64,000 bases of DNA, taken from positions 620,001 to 684,000 of the forward strand of contig NZ_JAGJBZ010000004.1 in NCBI RefSeq assembly GCF_020010925.1, in the 5' to 3' direction. The position numbers and the translations under genes were made by a program. The first letter of the stretch is position 1. Every line of letters begins with the position of its first letter. Below, piece after piece: positions 25,589 to 34,234 of the stretch. Below the pieces are notes generated by a model that worked only from the letters and a program-made list of their open reading frames with translations, did no database searches and was not told the DNA's origin. Source of the DNA: Streptomyces griseiscabiei (GTDB taxonomy: Bacteria > Actinomycetota > Actinomycetes > Streptomycetales > Streptomycetaceae).

Positions 25589-26347
25589 TCAGTGCGCCAC
25601 TACGCGGGCCATCGAGCCGCGGCGTGGCTGCATCGGAACACCGCGTGCGGGTTCCGGTGCGGGTGGCCTGGCGCCGGGGGCGGCCTGACGGCCGGTCGGT
25701 GCCGGGCTGCGGCGCGGCTGTGCGGCCACGCCGTTCTGCACGTCCATGACGGCGTGGGCCACCAGGCCCCCCATGGGGTCGTGCCGGATCAGGTCCCGCA
25801 GCCGGGAGCGGGACGAGCGTCCCTCGTTCCCCGGATACAGGTGCTTGCCGAGGCCGACCGCGTGCGCCAGGGCGGCGAGCGCCGCGGTCCGCGGGTCCGG
25901 CGGTACGCCGGTGCGGATCGCGGAGTCCAACCGGGCACGGATCTCCCGGCTGATCTCGGTCTGACTCGCCTGGTAGCGAGTCGTCGGCAGCACTCCGCAC
26001 ATCTGGCCCGCCACGGCATGCACCATGCCGCACCGCTCCAGATGCGAGAGGTAGATCTGGCGGAGCCCGAGACGGGGCCCGCCTATCCAGTGGACCGCCC
26101 GCACCGGAGCGCCACGCCTTCGCAGCAACTCCAACGCGCAGTCCAGTGTCGGATCTCCAGTCGGCCGTGGGGACACCACGGCGATACGATCCCCGTCTGG
26201 GGCTATCCGTCCGGCCAGCGCCAGCTCCACTAGCTGCGCTCCGGCCAGACCAAGGTCGAGCGACTGCGGCTGTGCGGTGGTACCCGTGGCCGGGTCCAAC
26301 GCCAGCAGCAGAAGCTCCTCCGGAAGTGTTCTGCGGCTCCTGCCCAT
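25589..26347 (-). CDS. GPP34 family (GOLPH3/VPS74-like) phosphoprotein
   Basis: A 252-residue protein with the actinobacterial GPP34 pattern: an N-terminal LPEELLLLALDP, LGLAGAQLVELALAGRIA, then helices ending in ALAALAHAVGLGKHLYPG. In eukaryotes the fold binds phosphoinositides and glycosyltransferases. In Streptomyces the role is unknown but the family is expanded. The C-terminal ~50 residues are Pro/Arg-rich and probably disordered. Its leader is shared with the divergent carboxypeptidase gene. Confidence 0.88.
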   Translation of the reverse strand: MGRSRRTLPEELLLLALDPATGTTAQPQSLDLGLAGAQLVELALAGRIAPDGDRIAVVSPRPTGDPTLDCALELLRRRGAPVRAVHWIGGPRLGLRQIYLSHLERCGMVHAVAGQMCGVLPTTRYQASQTEISREIRARLDSAIRTGVPPDPRTAALAALAHAVGLGKHLYPGNEGRSSRSRLRDLIRHDPMGGLVAHAVMDVQNGVAAQPRRSPAPTGRQAAPGARPPAPEPARGVPMQPRRGSMARVVAH

Positions 26348-26640
26348 CCATGCCTCCCCGCGTGGATGAAAGACAGGGTGACCCCTCTCACATTGGTCTG
26401 TCGAGGGTGCGTGACCGGAATGTAGTGGAACCGGTAGGTATGTCGTTCTCGTCTACCGCAGTGGTTAAGCCCGCACACAGGACACTGGTACATGGTTCGG
26501 ACAGCGGCGCGGCGCGGTGGCGCGGCGGTGACTAGTGTCCGGGGCGGCGGGATTTCACGGATTCCGGATCGCGGACGCTGGATTCACGGTTCGGTTGGGC
26601 GCGCGCTCCCTGGACGGGCGGCGCGCGGGAGGAGGCATCG

Positions 26641-29580
26641 GTGGCGGGCACGTCCCCCGACAGGTCGAAGCGGTACGAGTCGTCGACGGAGTCGACGTCG
26701 GGGAACGAACCGGCGGTTCCGGACCCCGGAGACGCGGCCCCGGCCCGGCCCTCCGCTCCGGACCCACGCCTCTCGATGTCCCGCCCCACCGCCCCGAAGC
26801 CCGACCAGGCGACCGCGGTCTTCACCCGCCGCTCGCTGCCGGCCCGGACGGAGCCGGAGGACACGACGCCGGACACCTCCGCGTCCCGCGAGCCGGCGGC
26901 CCCTACGCAGCCCCGGACGGGCACGGACCCGGGTGGCACGGGCTCGGACTCGGACTCCAGCACGGGCGCGGACTCGGGCACGGGCGAGCCGACTGAGGCC
27001 GGGGCTTCGGCCGCCGCTGAGGTCCCGGCGCGAGCCGAGGCGGCCGACGATGCGCCTGGGCGCGGTGCGGCTGCCGGTGGCACGGGTGCCGATACGGCCG
27101 ACGGTGAGGGCACGGGTCCGACCGAGGGCTCTGAGGGCTCTGAGAGCTCCGAGGGCTCCGAGGGCTCGGGCATGGACGCGCGTGACGCCGGGTCGGGTGG
27201 CGGCGTGGGCTCGACCGGGGAGCCCACGGACTCTGCCGGGGGCCCTGAGGGCTCGGACGGCTCCCCGGAGGCACGGGCGGACGAGGACGGGCGGAGCGCG
27301 GACGGCGACGAGGCGGCCGACCCGAAGCCGACGGCCGGGGCCGGTGACGCCACCCCGGGAGAGGGCACGAGCCCCGAGGCCGAGGCCGACGCCCCGGTCG
27401 ACGCCGCGCAGGCGGCTGCCGAGGCTACGTCGGCCGATGTCCAGGACGAGGCTCCCGGCGCTGCGCGGGCCGATGTCGAAGATGCCGCCCCCTCCGCCGG
27501 TGCCACCGCGGCCGGGGCTGCTGGGCCCGGTGCGCGTGACGCCGTGGCTTCCGAGGTGACCCCGGTCGATGCCGCGCAGGCAGCCGCCGAGGCCGCGTCG
27601 GCCGATGTCGAGGACGACGCTCCCGGCGCCGCGCGGGGCGATGTCCGGGACGCCGCGCCCTCTGCCGGTGCCGGCTCCGCCGGTGCCCCCGCCCCCGCGC
27701 CGAAGGCCCCCGAGGCCGGTGGTGTCGACGCCGGGCGGCCCGGAGCGGCAGGTGACGGGCCGGAGGCCGCCGACGGTGAGGGCGCCCCGCAGGGGCCGCC
27801 CGCGGGCGACGACGAAAGCCGCACGGGTGGTGCGGGTGGGGAGTCCGAGGGCGAGGGCGGAGCCGAGGCGGGGCGGGGGGTCGATCAGCCGACCGCGATC
27901 TTCCGGGCGCCCCGGGTGCCCGCGGTCGACCAGCCGACCACCATGCTCAAGCTGGGCAGCGTCCCGAAGCCCGCAGCCGAGCCCGACGCCGCAGCCGAGG
28001 GCGCCGGTACGTCCGAGGGTGCCGGTACGTCCGAGGGCGCCGACAGCGCCGAGCGCGGCGCCGGAGCCGAGGCTGCCGGTCGGGCCGAGGCTGTCGCCGG
28101 AGCCAAGGGCGCCGATGAAGCCGAGGCCGCGGCATCCGCCGAGGCCGCACCCCCCGCTGAGCGCACCAGCAAATTCGTAGCCCTGAAGCCGCTGGACAGG
28201 ACCGCCCCGCCCAGGCCCCCGGCCCCGGCCCCCGCGGAGGCGACGCGGGCCCTCCCGCAGGTGGGCCCGGAGCGGACGACACAGCAGCCGCTGCCGCCGA
28301 AGCCGCCGCTGGACCTGCTGGCGGAGCTGACGAACACACCCCCGCCGCGCCAGACCCCGGTGCGCACGATCATCCGCCGGGTCAAGATCTGGACCCCGCT
28401 GGCGATCCTGCTCGTCATCGTATTCGCGATCGCACAGAACTTCCGTCCGCTCCCCACCCCCTCGCTCACCCTGACCGCCGACGAGTCGTACGCGTTCAAG
28501 GGCGAGAAGGTCACCCTGCCGTGGCCCGGCGAGGGCCAGGGCTGGATGGACGTCAACGGCATCGGCACCGTGGACAGCTTCGGCGAGCAGAAGCCCGTGG
28601 CCATCGGCTCCGTCGCCAAGGCGATGACGGCGTACGTCATCCTCAAGGAACACCCGATGAAGCCCGGCGCGAAGGGCGCGACCATCCCCGTCGACGCGAA
28701 GGCGGAGACCGAGGGCGGTTACGACAAGGACGGCGAGTCCACGCTCAACACCGTCAAGGAGGGCGACGAGCTCACCCAGTACGACGCGATCGCGGCCATC
28801 ATGATCCCGTCCGCGAACAACATCGCCCGGCTGCTGGCCCGTTGGGACAGCAACGGTTCGGAGGAGGAGTTCGTCAAGAAGATGAACGCCGCCGCCAAGG
28901 ACCTCGGGATGACGAACACGACGTACACCGACCCGTCCGGGCTGAAGGAGACGACCGTCTCCACCGCCGAGGACCAGGTCAAGCTCGGCAACGCGCTGGT
29001 GAAGATGAAGGCCCTGACGGACATCACCAGGCTCCCCGAGTGGAAGGACCCCTCCGGTCTGAAGCACCGGAACTACAACACCCTCGTCCCGTACAACAAC
29101 GCCATCGGCATCAAGACCGGCTCCACCACGGCCGCCGGCGGCAACCTGCTCTTCGCGGGCACCCAGGAGGTCGGCGGCGAGACGGTGATCGTCGTCGGTG
29201 CGATCCTCGGCCAGCACACCCCGCCGATCATCGACACGGTCAACGCGGTCAGCAAGACCGCGATGATCGCCGCCCAGGACGCCCTGACCTCCGACACGAT
29301 CCTGAAGAAGGGCGACGTCGTCGGATACGTGGACGACGGGCTCGGCGGACGGACCCCGGTGGTGGTCACGAAGAACGTCTCGGCGGTCGGCTGGGCGGGC
29401 AAGACCGTCAAGGTCGAACTCGACACGAGCGCGACCATCGCGCACGAGGCGAAGTCCGGCACCGAGGTCGGCAAGCTGATCGTCGGCGAGGGCTCCGGCG
29501 AGGGCGTGGAGGTCCCCGTCGCCCTCCAGCAGGACCTCACCGAGCCCGACTTTCTCACCAAGCTGACCCGAGTGAGCTGA
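26641..29580 (+). CDS. D-alanyl-D-alanine carboxypeptidase (S11/PBP-type) with long disordered N-terminus
   Basis: A 979-residue protein. The first ~570 residues are Ala/Glu/Pro/Gly/Ser-rich and acidic, and presumably disordered in the cytoplasm. A single membrane helix (LAILLVIVFAIAQNF, ~586-602) follows, then an extracellular S11 peptidase domain with SVAK (Ser657, Lys660), SAN (Ser724, Asn726) and KTG (Lys825). Those three motifs mark an intact serine D,D-carboxypeptidase that trims peptidoglycan stem peptides. The N-terminal tail carries an internal duplication (units with AQAAAEATSADV and AQAAAEAASADV). The start is GTG 26641. It ends in a strong terminator. Confidence 0.9.
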   Translation: MAGTSPDRSKRYESSTESTSGNEPAVPDPGDAAPARPSAPDPRLSMSRPTAPKPDQATAVFTRRSLPARTEPEDTTPDTSASREPAAPTQPRTGTDPGGTGSDSDSSTGADSGTGEPTEAGASAAAEVPARAEAADDAPGRGAAAGGTGADTADGEGTGPTEGSEGSESSEGSEGSGMDARDAGSGGGVGSTGEPTDSAGGPEGSDGSPEARADEDGRSADGDEAADPKPTAGAGDATPGEGTSPEAEADAPVDAAQAAAEATSADVQDEAPGAARADVEDAAPSAGATAAGAAGPGARDAVASEVTPVDAAQAAAEAASADVEDDAPGAARGDVRDAAPSAGAGSAGAPAPAPKAPEAGGVDAGRPGAAGDGPEAADGEGAPQGPPAGDDESRTGGAGGESEGEGGAEAGRGVDQPTAIFRAPRVPAVDQPTTMLKLGSVPKPAAEPDAAAEGAGTSEGAGTSEGADSAERGAGAEAAGRAEAVAGAKGADEAEAAASAEAAPPAERTSKFVALKPLDRTAPPRPPAPAPAEATRALPQVGPERTTQQPLPPKPPLDLLAELTNTPPPRQTPVRTIIRRVKIWTPLAILLVIVFAIAQNFRPLPTPSLTLTADESYAFKGEKVTLPWPGEGQGWMDVNGIGTVDSFGEQKPVAIGSVAKAMTAYVILKEHPMKPGAKGATIPVDAKAETEGGYDKDGESTLNTVKEGDELTQYDAIAAIMIPSANNIARLLARWDSNGSEEEFVKKMNAAAKDLGMTNTTYTDPSGLKETTVSTAEDQVKLGNALVKMKALTDITRLPEWKDPSGLKHRNYNTLVPYNNAIGIKTGSTTAAGGNLLFAGTQEVGGETVIVVGAILGQHTPPIIDTVNAVSKTAMIAAQDALTSDTILKKGDVVGYVDDGLGGRTPVVVTKNVSAVGWAGKTVKVELDTSATIAHEAKSGTEVGKLIVGEGSGEGVEVPVALQQDLTEPDFLTKLTRVS

Positions 29581-29592
29581 CCGGCCGAACGC

Positions 29593-29634
29593 CACGGCGC
29601 CCCTTCCGACCGCAGGGTCGGAAGGGGCGCCGTG
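29593..29634. terminator. strong hairpin terminator
   Basis: A perfect 18-bp stem (CACGGCGCCCCTTCCGAC with its complement) around the six-base loop CGCAGG, 12 bp after the carboxypeptidase stop. It lies between convergent genes and could act in both directions. Confidence 0.88.
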
Positions 29635-29694
29635 ACGTGTGCGGGGCTTGTTCCCAGCCTCTTTTCCCGCCTCTTTCCTCGCCTCGTCTCCCCG

Positions 29695-31467
29695 TTACTC
29701 CTCTGCCCCGTTCCCCCGCTCTGCCTTCTCGTCCGCCTCCTTCTCGCACTCCAGGGCCGTCTGCCGGGACGGCCCGCCGTACTGGGAGCTGATCCGGACG
29801 TTCCCCGGCTCGTGCACGGTCAGGCGGGTGAACTCCGTGAGGTCGCCGTCGGACTCGCGGTCGGCGGTGAGGCAGCCGTTGTCGGCCCAGAGCCAGGGGG
29901 AGTAGGCGACCCGGACGGTGACCTCGCCGGCCTTCGGCATGTGGACGACGAGGTTGGCGCCGTCCGCGCTGACGACGGTGGCCGGCCGGTCGACCAGCGG
30001 GGTCGCGTTCTTCACCCGGTAGATCTTCCAGTTGGCGTCCTGCCAGAGCGGCTCCAGATAGTCCGGCCCGCTGGTCACCAGCGCGTGCTCCAGCTCGGCG
30101 GGCCCGTCCGGCTCGCCGTTGACGAGGACGACGAAGCCGACCGCCCACTGCGACAGCCACGCCTTGTACGCGGACGGCGTGAACGCGCCCTCGGGCACCT
30201 CGGTCCCGCCGTGGCCCTCGTAGAAGAGCCGGCCGCGCTCGACGTCGGCCTGACGGTTCCAGCCGCGCGCCATGTTGATGTACGGCGCGAGGATGGCGGC
30301 CTCCCGGTGGTCGCGGGCCGGGACCACCTCGACGCGGGTCTTCCACGCGCCCAGCCGCTTCAGCTCCTTCACCACCCCGTCGGTCTTCACCGCCCACTCG
30401 GGGACCTTGGTGTTGGTGACGATGTCGGCGGTCGTCTTGCCGGTGAGCCAGGTCACGGACAGCACCAGGGCCACCGCGCCGGCCACCGTCCGCCGCCGGG
30501 GCGTGAACCAGGACAGCGGGAGCCGGTCCTCGGCCGTACGCGCCTCGCCCCGGTACAGACAGATCGCCAGGGCCGCCGCCGGGCCCGCCAGCTCCAGGAG
30601 GCGTTCGACGTTCGTGCCGATGGGGGTGGGGATGAGGTAGCAGAGGACCACGCCGAGCGCGTAGATCGCGGCGCTCAGGCGGAGCACCCGCCAGGCGCTC
30701 GGCGCGACCAGCACCACCACCGCGCACAGCACGACCGGCGGCCATATCCGGCTGAACGCCATGGGCTGCTCGCCCTCGAAGGGGAACAGCAGCGTGGTCA
30801 CGGCGACCACGGTCACCGGCGGCGCGATCAGCGCCGCCGCCCGGCCCCACTCACGGCACAGCAGATACGCGGCGCCGACCACGAGGAGGAACAGCCCGGA
30901 GACGGGGCTCCCCAGCGTGGACAGCGTCGCGCACACCGCCGCCGCCGCGAGCTGCCGCCGGCCGCGCCCGCTCAGCACCGCCAGCAGGGCGCCCATCGCG
31001 AAGGCCGTGCCCAGCATGAACGTGGAGCGGCCCGACACCACCTGGCACCACAGCGAGAACGTCGCCGCCAGCGCGACCGGCACCGGCGCACGTACACCCG
31101 TACGAGTGACGACCGCGCCGGCCAGCCAGGACGCGGAGAGCCCCGACACCAGCGTCACGGGGACGACGCCGAGCGCCGCCATCAGATACGGCGAGAGCAC
31201 GCTGTAGTTCGCCGCGTGCAGCCCCCCGTACCAGAACAGGTTGACCGCGGAGTCCGGGTACGTCTTCGCGAACTCCGCCCACGCCACCTGGGCCGCCAGG
31301 TCGCCGCCGCCGGTCGCGAAGACCGCCCACCACACGAAATACAGCGGCAGGGCGCACAGGGCGGCCGTGAGAGGGACCCGGTGGCGCTGCCGCCACGGCT
31401 CGCGCGACGGCGACGGTTTGTCCGCACGCGAGACCGGTCGTCGTGGGGTCAGCTCGGCAAAGGCCAC
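29695..31467 (-). CDS. polytopic membrane protein, GT-C-like
   Basis: A 590-residue protein with about ten predicted helices in the first ~370 residues. A large C-terminal extracellular domain (residues ~390-570) contains YIGP-like patterns and VTVRVAYSPWLWADNGCLTAD. The overall plan, with a loop after helix 1 (FATGGGDLAAQVAWAEFAKTYPDS), resembles GT-C-fold membrane glycosyltransferases, though I cannot identify the catalytic acid with confidence. The C-terminus is very acidic. It is convergent with the carboxypeptidase and begins with GTG at 31467. Confidence 0.7.
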   Translation of the reverse strand: MAFAELTPRRPVSRADKPSPSREPWRQRHRVPLTAALCALPLYFVWWAVFATGGGDLAAQVAWAEFAKTYPDSAVNLFWYGGLHAANYSVLSPYLMAALGVVPVTLVSGLSASWLAGAVVTRTGVRAPVPVALAATFSLWCQVVSGRSTFMLGTAFAMGALLAVLSGRGRRQLAAAAVCATLSTLGSPVSGLFLLVVGAAYLLCREWGRAAALIAPPVTVVAVTTLLFPFEGEQPMAFSRIWPPVVLCAVVVLVAPSAWRVLRLSAAIYALGVVLCYLIPTPIGTNVERLLELAGPAAALAICLYRGEARTAEDRLPLSWFTPRRRTVAGAVALVLSVTWLTGKTTADIVTNTKVPEWAVKTDGVVKELKRLGAWKTRVEVVPARDHREAAILAPYINMARGWNRQADVERGRLFYEGHGGTEVPEGAFTPSAYKAWLSQWAVGFVVLVNGEPDGPAELEHALVTSGPDYLEPLWQDANWKIYRVKNATPLVDRPATVVSADGANLVVHMPKAGEVTVRVAYSPWLWADNGCLTADRESDGDLTEFTRLTVHEPGNVRISSQYGGPSRQTALECEKEADEKAERGNGAEE

Positions 31468-31571
31468 TGCGGCTCGTCCGTTCCGTTTCGACTCGTGCGG
31501 GCGGGTGTTCCTCGTTTGTTGGTGTAGACGCTAATCACCCGCTGACAGTTGGCCGACAGCAGCCGTGCGAT

Positions 31572-31609
31572 CCGGCACGGCCGTAGGGAAACCCCTACGG
31601 CCGTGCCGG
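31572..31609. terminator. hairpin terminator downstream of the MerR gene
   Basis: A 17-bp stem (CCGGCACGGCCGTAGGG with CCCTACGGCCGTGCCGG) around the loop AAAC, 17 bp after the stop of the MerR-type gene on the minus strand. Confidence 0.82.
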
Positions 31610-31626
31610 TGCGCGCATCACACCGC

Positions 31627-32511
31627 TCAGGATGCGACCGGGAACGCCACGTCGCACACCGGGTCCTCGGGACCCGCCGCGTCCCAGTCCGCGAAGTAGA
31701 TCTCGCGGCACGGGCCGGTGACCTCCAGGCCCCGCCCGGCGATCCACCGCTCGACCGCCTCGAACGCCGCGAGGATCTGCGGATGTGCCACCTGCGCCTT
31801 GCTGATCCGGGTGTACACGAGCCGTCCCGCCGGCTCCACACGCACCCTCGTCTCCCAGGCCCGCCCGTGCTCCGCCGCCCACGCCCGCGCGGCGCCCTCG
31901 TCGGCCACCGGCACACACGCCTCGGCGGGCCCGTCGCTCTCCATGGAGACCTCGGAGTGGTACACGACGAACGGCGCGCCGGTGGTCCCGCCGCAGGCCG
32001 CCGCCCCCTCCTCCAGCCGCCCCAGCGACGCCCCGATCCACGCCGGCAGCTCGTCGGCGAGGGTGTGCCGTGACTGGGTCAGCAGCACCTGGGGGGCGAC
32101 ATCGACCGTTTCGACGGCGAAAGTCCCGTACGTCTCTTCCATGCCTGACTCCGTATGCGTCAACCGTCCACGGAGGTAGGCGACCAGGGTCCGCTGGGAC
32201 GCGAACCGCTCCTCGGCCCCGGCCCAGTACGCGGCCAGCGCCTCGGCCGCCCCGGCGCCGTCCCGCTCGCCGAGGTCCACGATCTCGGCGATCCGCGCGA
32301 GGGGCATGTCGAGCTGCCGCAACAGGGCCACCAGACGGGCACGTCCGGACTGCTCGGCCCGGTAGTACCGGTAGCCGTTCGCCTCGTCGACGTACGCCGG
32401 CGGGAGCAGTCCCAGCCGGTCGTACAGCCGCAGCGCCTTCGCCGACAGCCGCGCGCGGGCGGCGAAGGCACCGATGGTGAGCAGATCGTCGTCCATGTCC
32501 AGGGGGGTCAC
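31627..32511 (-). CDS. MerR family regulator with GyrI-like effector domain
   Basis: A 294-residue protein. An N-terminal MerR winged helix (LTIGAFAARARLSAKALRLYDRLGLLPPAYVDEANGYRYY) is followed by a coiled-coil and a C-terminal GyrI-like ligand domain (ending YFADWDAAGPEDPVCDVAFPV). This combination (BmrR/TipA style) generally senses drugs or small hydrophobic molecules. I start at GTG 32511, eight bases after GGAGG; ATG 32496 has no ribosome binding site. It probably controls its own gene through the palindromic promoter upstream. Confidence 0.9.
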   Translation of the reverse strand: MTPLDMDDDLLTIGAFAARARLSAKALRLYDRLGLLPPAYVDEANGYRYYRAEQSGRARLVALLRQLDMPLARIAEIVDLGERDGAGAAEALAAYWAGAEERFASQRTLVAYLRGRLTHTESGMEETYGTFAVETVDVAPQVLLTQSRHTLADELPAWIGASLGRLEEGAAACGGTTGAPFVVYHSEVSMESDGPAEACVPVADEGAARAWAAEHGRAWETRVRVEPAGRLVYTRISKAQVAHPQILAAFEAVERWIAGRGLEVTGPCREIYFADWDAAGPEDPVCDVAFPVAS

Positions 32512-32563
32512 CGGGTCATCCTCCGTCACCGGGCGCCTTCCGCCCGGCGAGAGGGACGGTGCC

Positions 32564-32586
32564 CCTTGCCCCAGGGGCAAGGTCAA
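32564..32586 (-). promoter_or_regulatory. MerR-type autoregulatory promoter
   Basis: On the minus strand TTGACC (32586-32581) runs directly into the palindrome CCTTGCCCC-T-GGGGCAAGG (32582-32564). MerR-family promoters have a long spacer with the dyad between -35 and -10; here the 9-bp arms are perfect. The -10 is unclear (CACCGT lies about 19 bp after the -35). Confidence 0.78.
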
Positions 32587-32616
32587 CGGTGGCCCTGCGG
32601 CAGGCCCCGGCGGGCG

Positions 32617-33123
32617 TCAGCCGATGGCCTTCTCCACGGCGGCGACCAGCTCCGCCGACCCGGGCTCGGTCTGCGGGGAGAAGCGGGCGACGACCGAGCC
32701 GTCACGGCCGATCAGGAACTTCTCGAAGTTCCAGCGGATGTCGCCGGTGTGGCCCTCGGCGTCCGCGTGGTCCACGAGCCGCTCGTACAGCGTGTGCCGG
32801 CCCTCTCCGTTGACCTCGACCTTCTCCGTCAGCGGGAAGGTGACGCCGTACGTCGCCGAGCAGAACTCCGCGATCTCCTCGGCCGAACCCGGCTCCTGCC
32901 CGAGGAACTGGTTGCACGGCACGCCGAGCACGGTGAAGCCCTGCGCGGCGTAGCGGGCCTGCAGCGCCTCAAGACCGGTGTACTGGGGGGTGAGGCCGCA
33001 CTTGGAGGCCACGTTCACGACGAGAACGGCCTGGCCGGCGTACTGCGCGAGGTCCGCGGAGCCGCCCTTCAGGGCGCCGATCTCCACGTCGAGGACGGAG
33101 GGGGTGGCGTTGTCTGTAGTCAT
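32617..33123 (-). CDS. glutathione peroxidase family protein
   Basis: A 168-residue protein of the glutathione peroxidase fold, containing the peroxidatic Cys42 in NVASKCGLTPQY, the Gln in PCNQFLGQEPG and the Trp in RWNFEKFLI. The catalytic residue is Cys (not Sec), as in most bacteria. In bacteria lacking glutathione such enzymes probably use thioredoxin. It scavenges hydroperoxides in the cytoplasm. The start overlaps the stop of the upstream regulator gene by 4 nt (ATGA), so the two are translationally coupled. Confidence 0.95.
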   Translation of the reverse strand: MTTDNATPSVLDVEIGALKGGSADLAQYAGQAVLVVNVASKCGLTPQYTGLEALQARYAAQGFTVLGVPCNQFLGQEPGSAEEIAEFCSATYGVTFPLTEKVEVNGEGRHTLYERLVDHADAEGHTGDIRWNFEKFLIGRDGSVVARFSPQTEPGSAELVAAVEKAIG

Positions 33124-34136
33124 AAACGGATGCTATCTCCGGAAGGATTTTCGCCCCCGCGAGGGTGCGGAGCGGCCCGCACCAGCACCTCCCCCTCCGC
33201 CGTCCGCACATACAGCACCGAGCGGCCCGCCCGCCCCCGCCGGACCAGCCCGGCGTCCAGCAGCACCCGCAGCTGCCGCCCGACGGAACCGAGGGCCTGC
33301 CCGGTCACCGCGCACAGCTGTGTCGTGCTCATCGGGGAGTCGAGGAGGACGAGGATCCGGGCACGGCTGTCACCGAGGAGGCGGCGGAGGGCGGCGGGCG
33401 TGGGGGTCGTATCCATGCCGTTCCCGTCGGCGAGGACGCCCGAGCAGGGGTAGACGACGGCGTACCGCTCCCCCTCCTCCCACGCCACCCACCCCGTCCG
33501 CTGCGGAGTGACCGGCACGAAGACCAGCCGCGCCCCGGAGATCTCACGCGGCGGGTACTCGTGCAGATTGACCTGCAGCCGGTTGTCGCCGAGCCACCGC
33601 ATCCCCGGCCGCATCGCGTCCAGCACCGCCGCCCAGCCGCCCTGCCCGAGCCGCGCGGTCCGGGCGAGCACATCGGCCTCCAGCACCCGTCGCCGCCGCT
33701 CCCAGTACGGCCGTACGGTCTCCTCCCACACATACGTCAGGAGGTCGGCCGCGCGGCCCGGCAGGTCGTCCCGGCACAGGTCGGCGGGTACGGGGCCGCG
33801 CACGGACAGGGCGAGGTGGGCGCGGGCGGCGGCGGGGTCGGTGGCCCGGACGCGGGCGATCTCGTCGGCGAGGGTCTCGTCCTCGTGCGGTGTGGGCGTG
33901 AGGAAGTCGGCGATCCACTCCTTGCCGAGCCCGGCGCGGACGAGCGACGCGGTGACGGGATCGCGGGCCAACTCCTTGCGATAGGCGGGCAGATGGGCCG
34001 CCAGCCAGGCCTGCTCCCCGGGATGGACGCCCGCCCCCGCGTGCAGCGTCTTCAGGCTCGCGAACGTCTCCGCGAGCGGCGAGACGACGAACCGGCTCCC
34101 GGCGAGCGTGTCGGCGTTGACCTGCCACCAGCCCAT
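33120..34136 (-). CDS. winged-helix (ArsR-like) transcriptional regulator
   Basis: A 338-residue regulator. The C-terminal part has an ArsR-like winged helix: LLGDSRARILVLLDSPMSTTQLCAVTGQALGSVGRQLRVLLDAGLVRRGRAGRSVLYVRT. The first ~230 residues form a helical domain of the DUF5937-like type seen in Streptomyces regulators. The start ATG at 34136 has GGGAGGT upstream. It is co-translated with the glutathione peroxidase gene and divergent from the MFS gene, with 98 bp between; it probably regulates one or both. Confidence 0.88.
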   Translation of the reverse strand: MGWWQVNADTLAGSRFVVSPLAETFASLKTLHAGAGVHPGEQAWLAAHLPAYRKELARDPVTASLVRAGLGKEWIADFLTPTPHEDETLADEIARVRATDPAAARAHLALSVRGPVPADLCRDDLPGRAADLLTYVWEETVRPYWERRRRVLEADVLARTARLGQGGWAAVLDAMRPGMRWLGDNRLQVNLHEYPPREISGARLVFVPVTPQRTGWVAWEEGERYAVVYPCSGVLADGNGMDTTPTPAALRRLLGDSRARILVLLDSPMSTTQLCAVTGQALGSVGRQLRVLLDAGLVRRGRAGRSVLYVRTAEGEVLVRAAPHPRGGENPSGDSIRL

Positions 34137-34234
34137 GCGGGCACCTCCCGTCCCACCCCCCCCGGCTCCGGCGGGGCTTTCGCCTGTGTGCGAAACATTA
34201 CGGCGGGCGTGCGCCGGACCGGAGGGTCTTGTCC

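Noticed and set aside
26584..29595. Minus-strand open frame of about 1000 codons
   Set aside because: Antisense to the carboxypeptidase gene, which has all three catalytic motifs; composition artefact.
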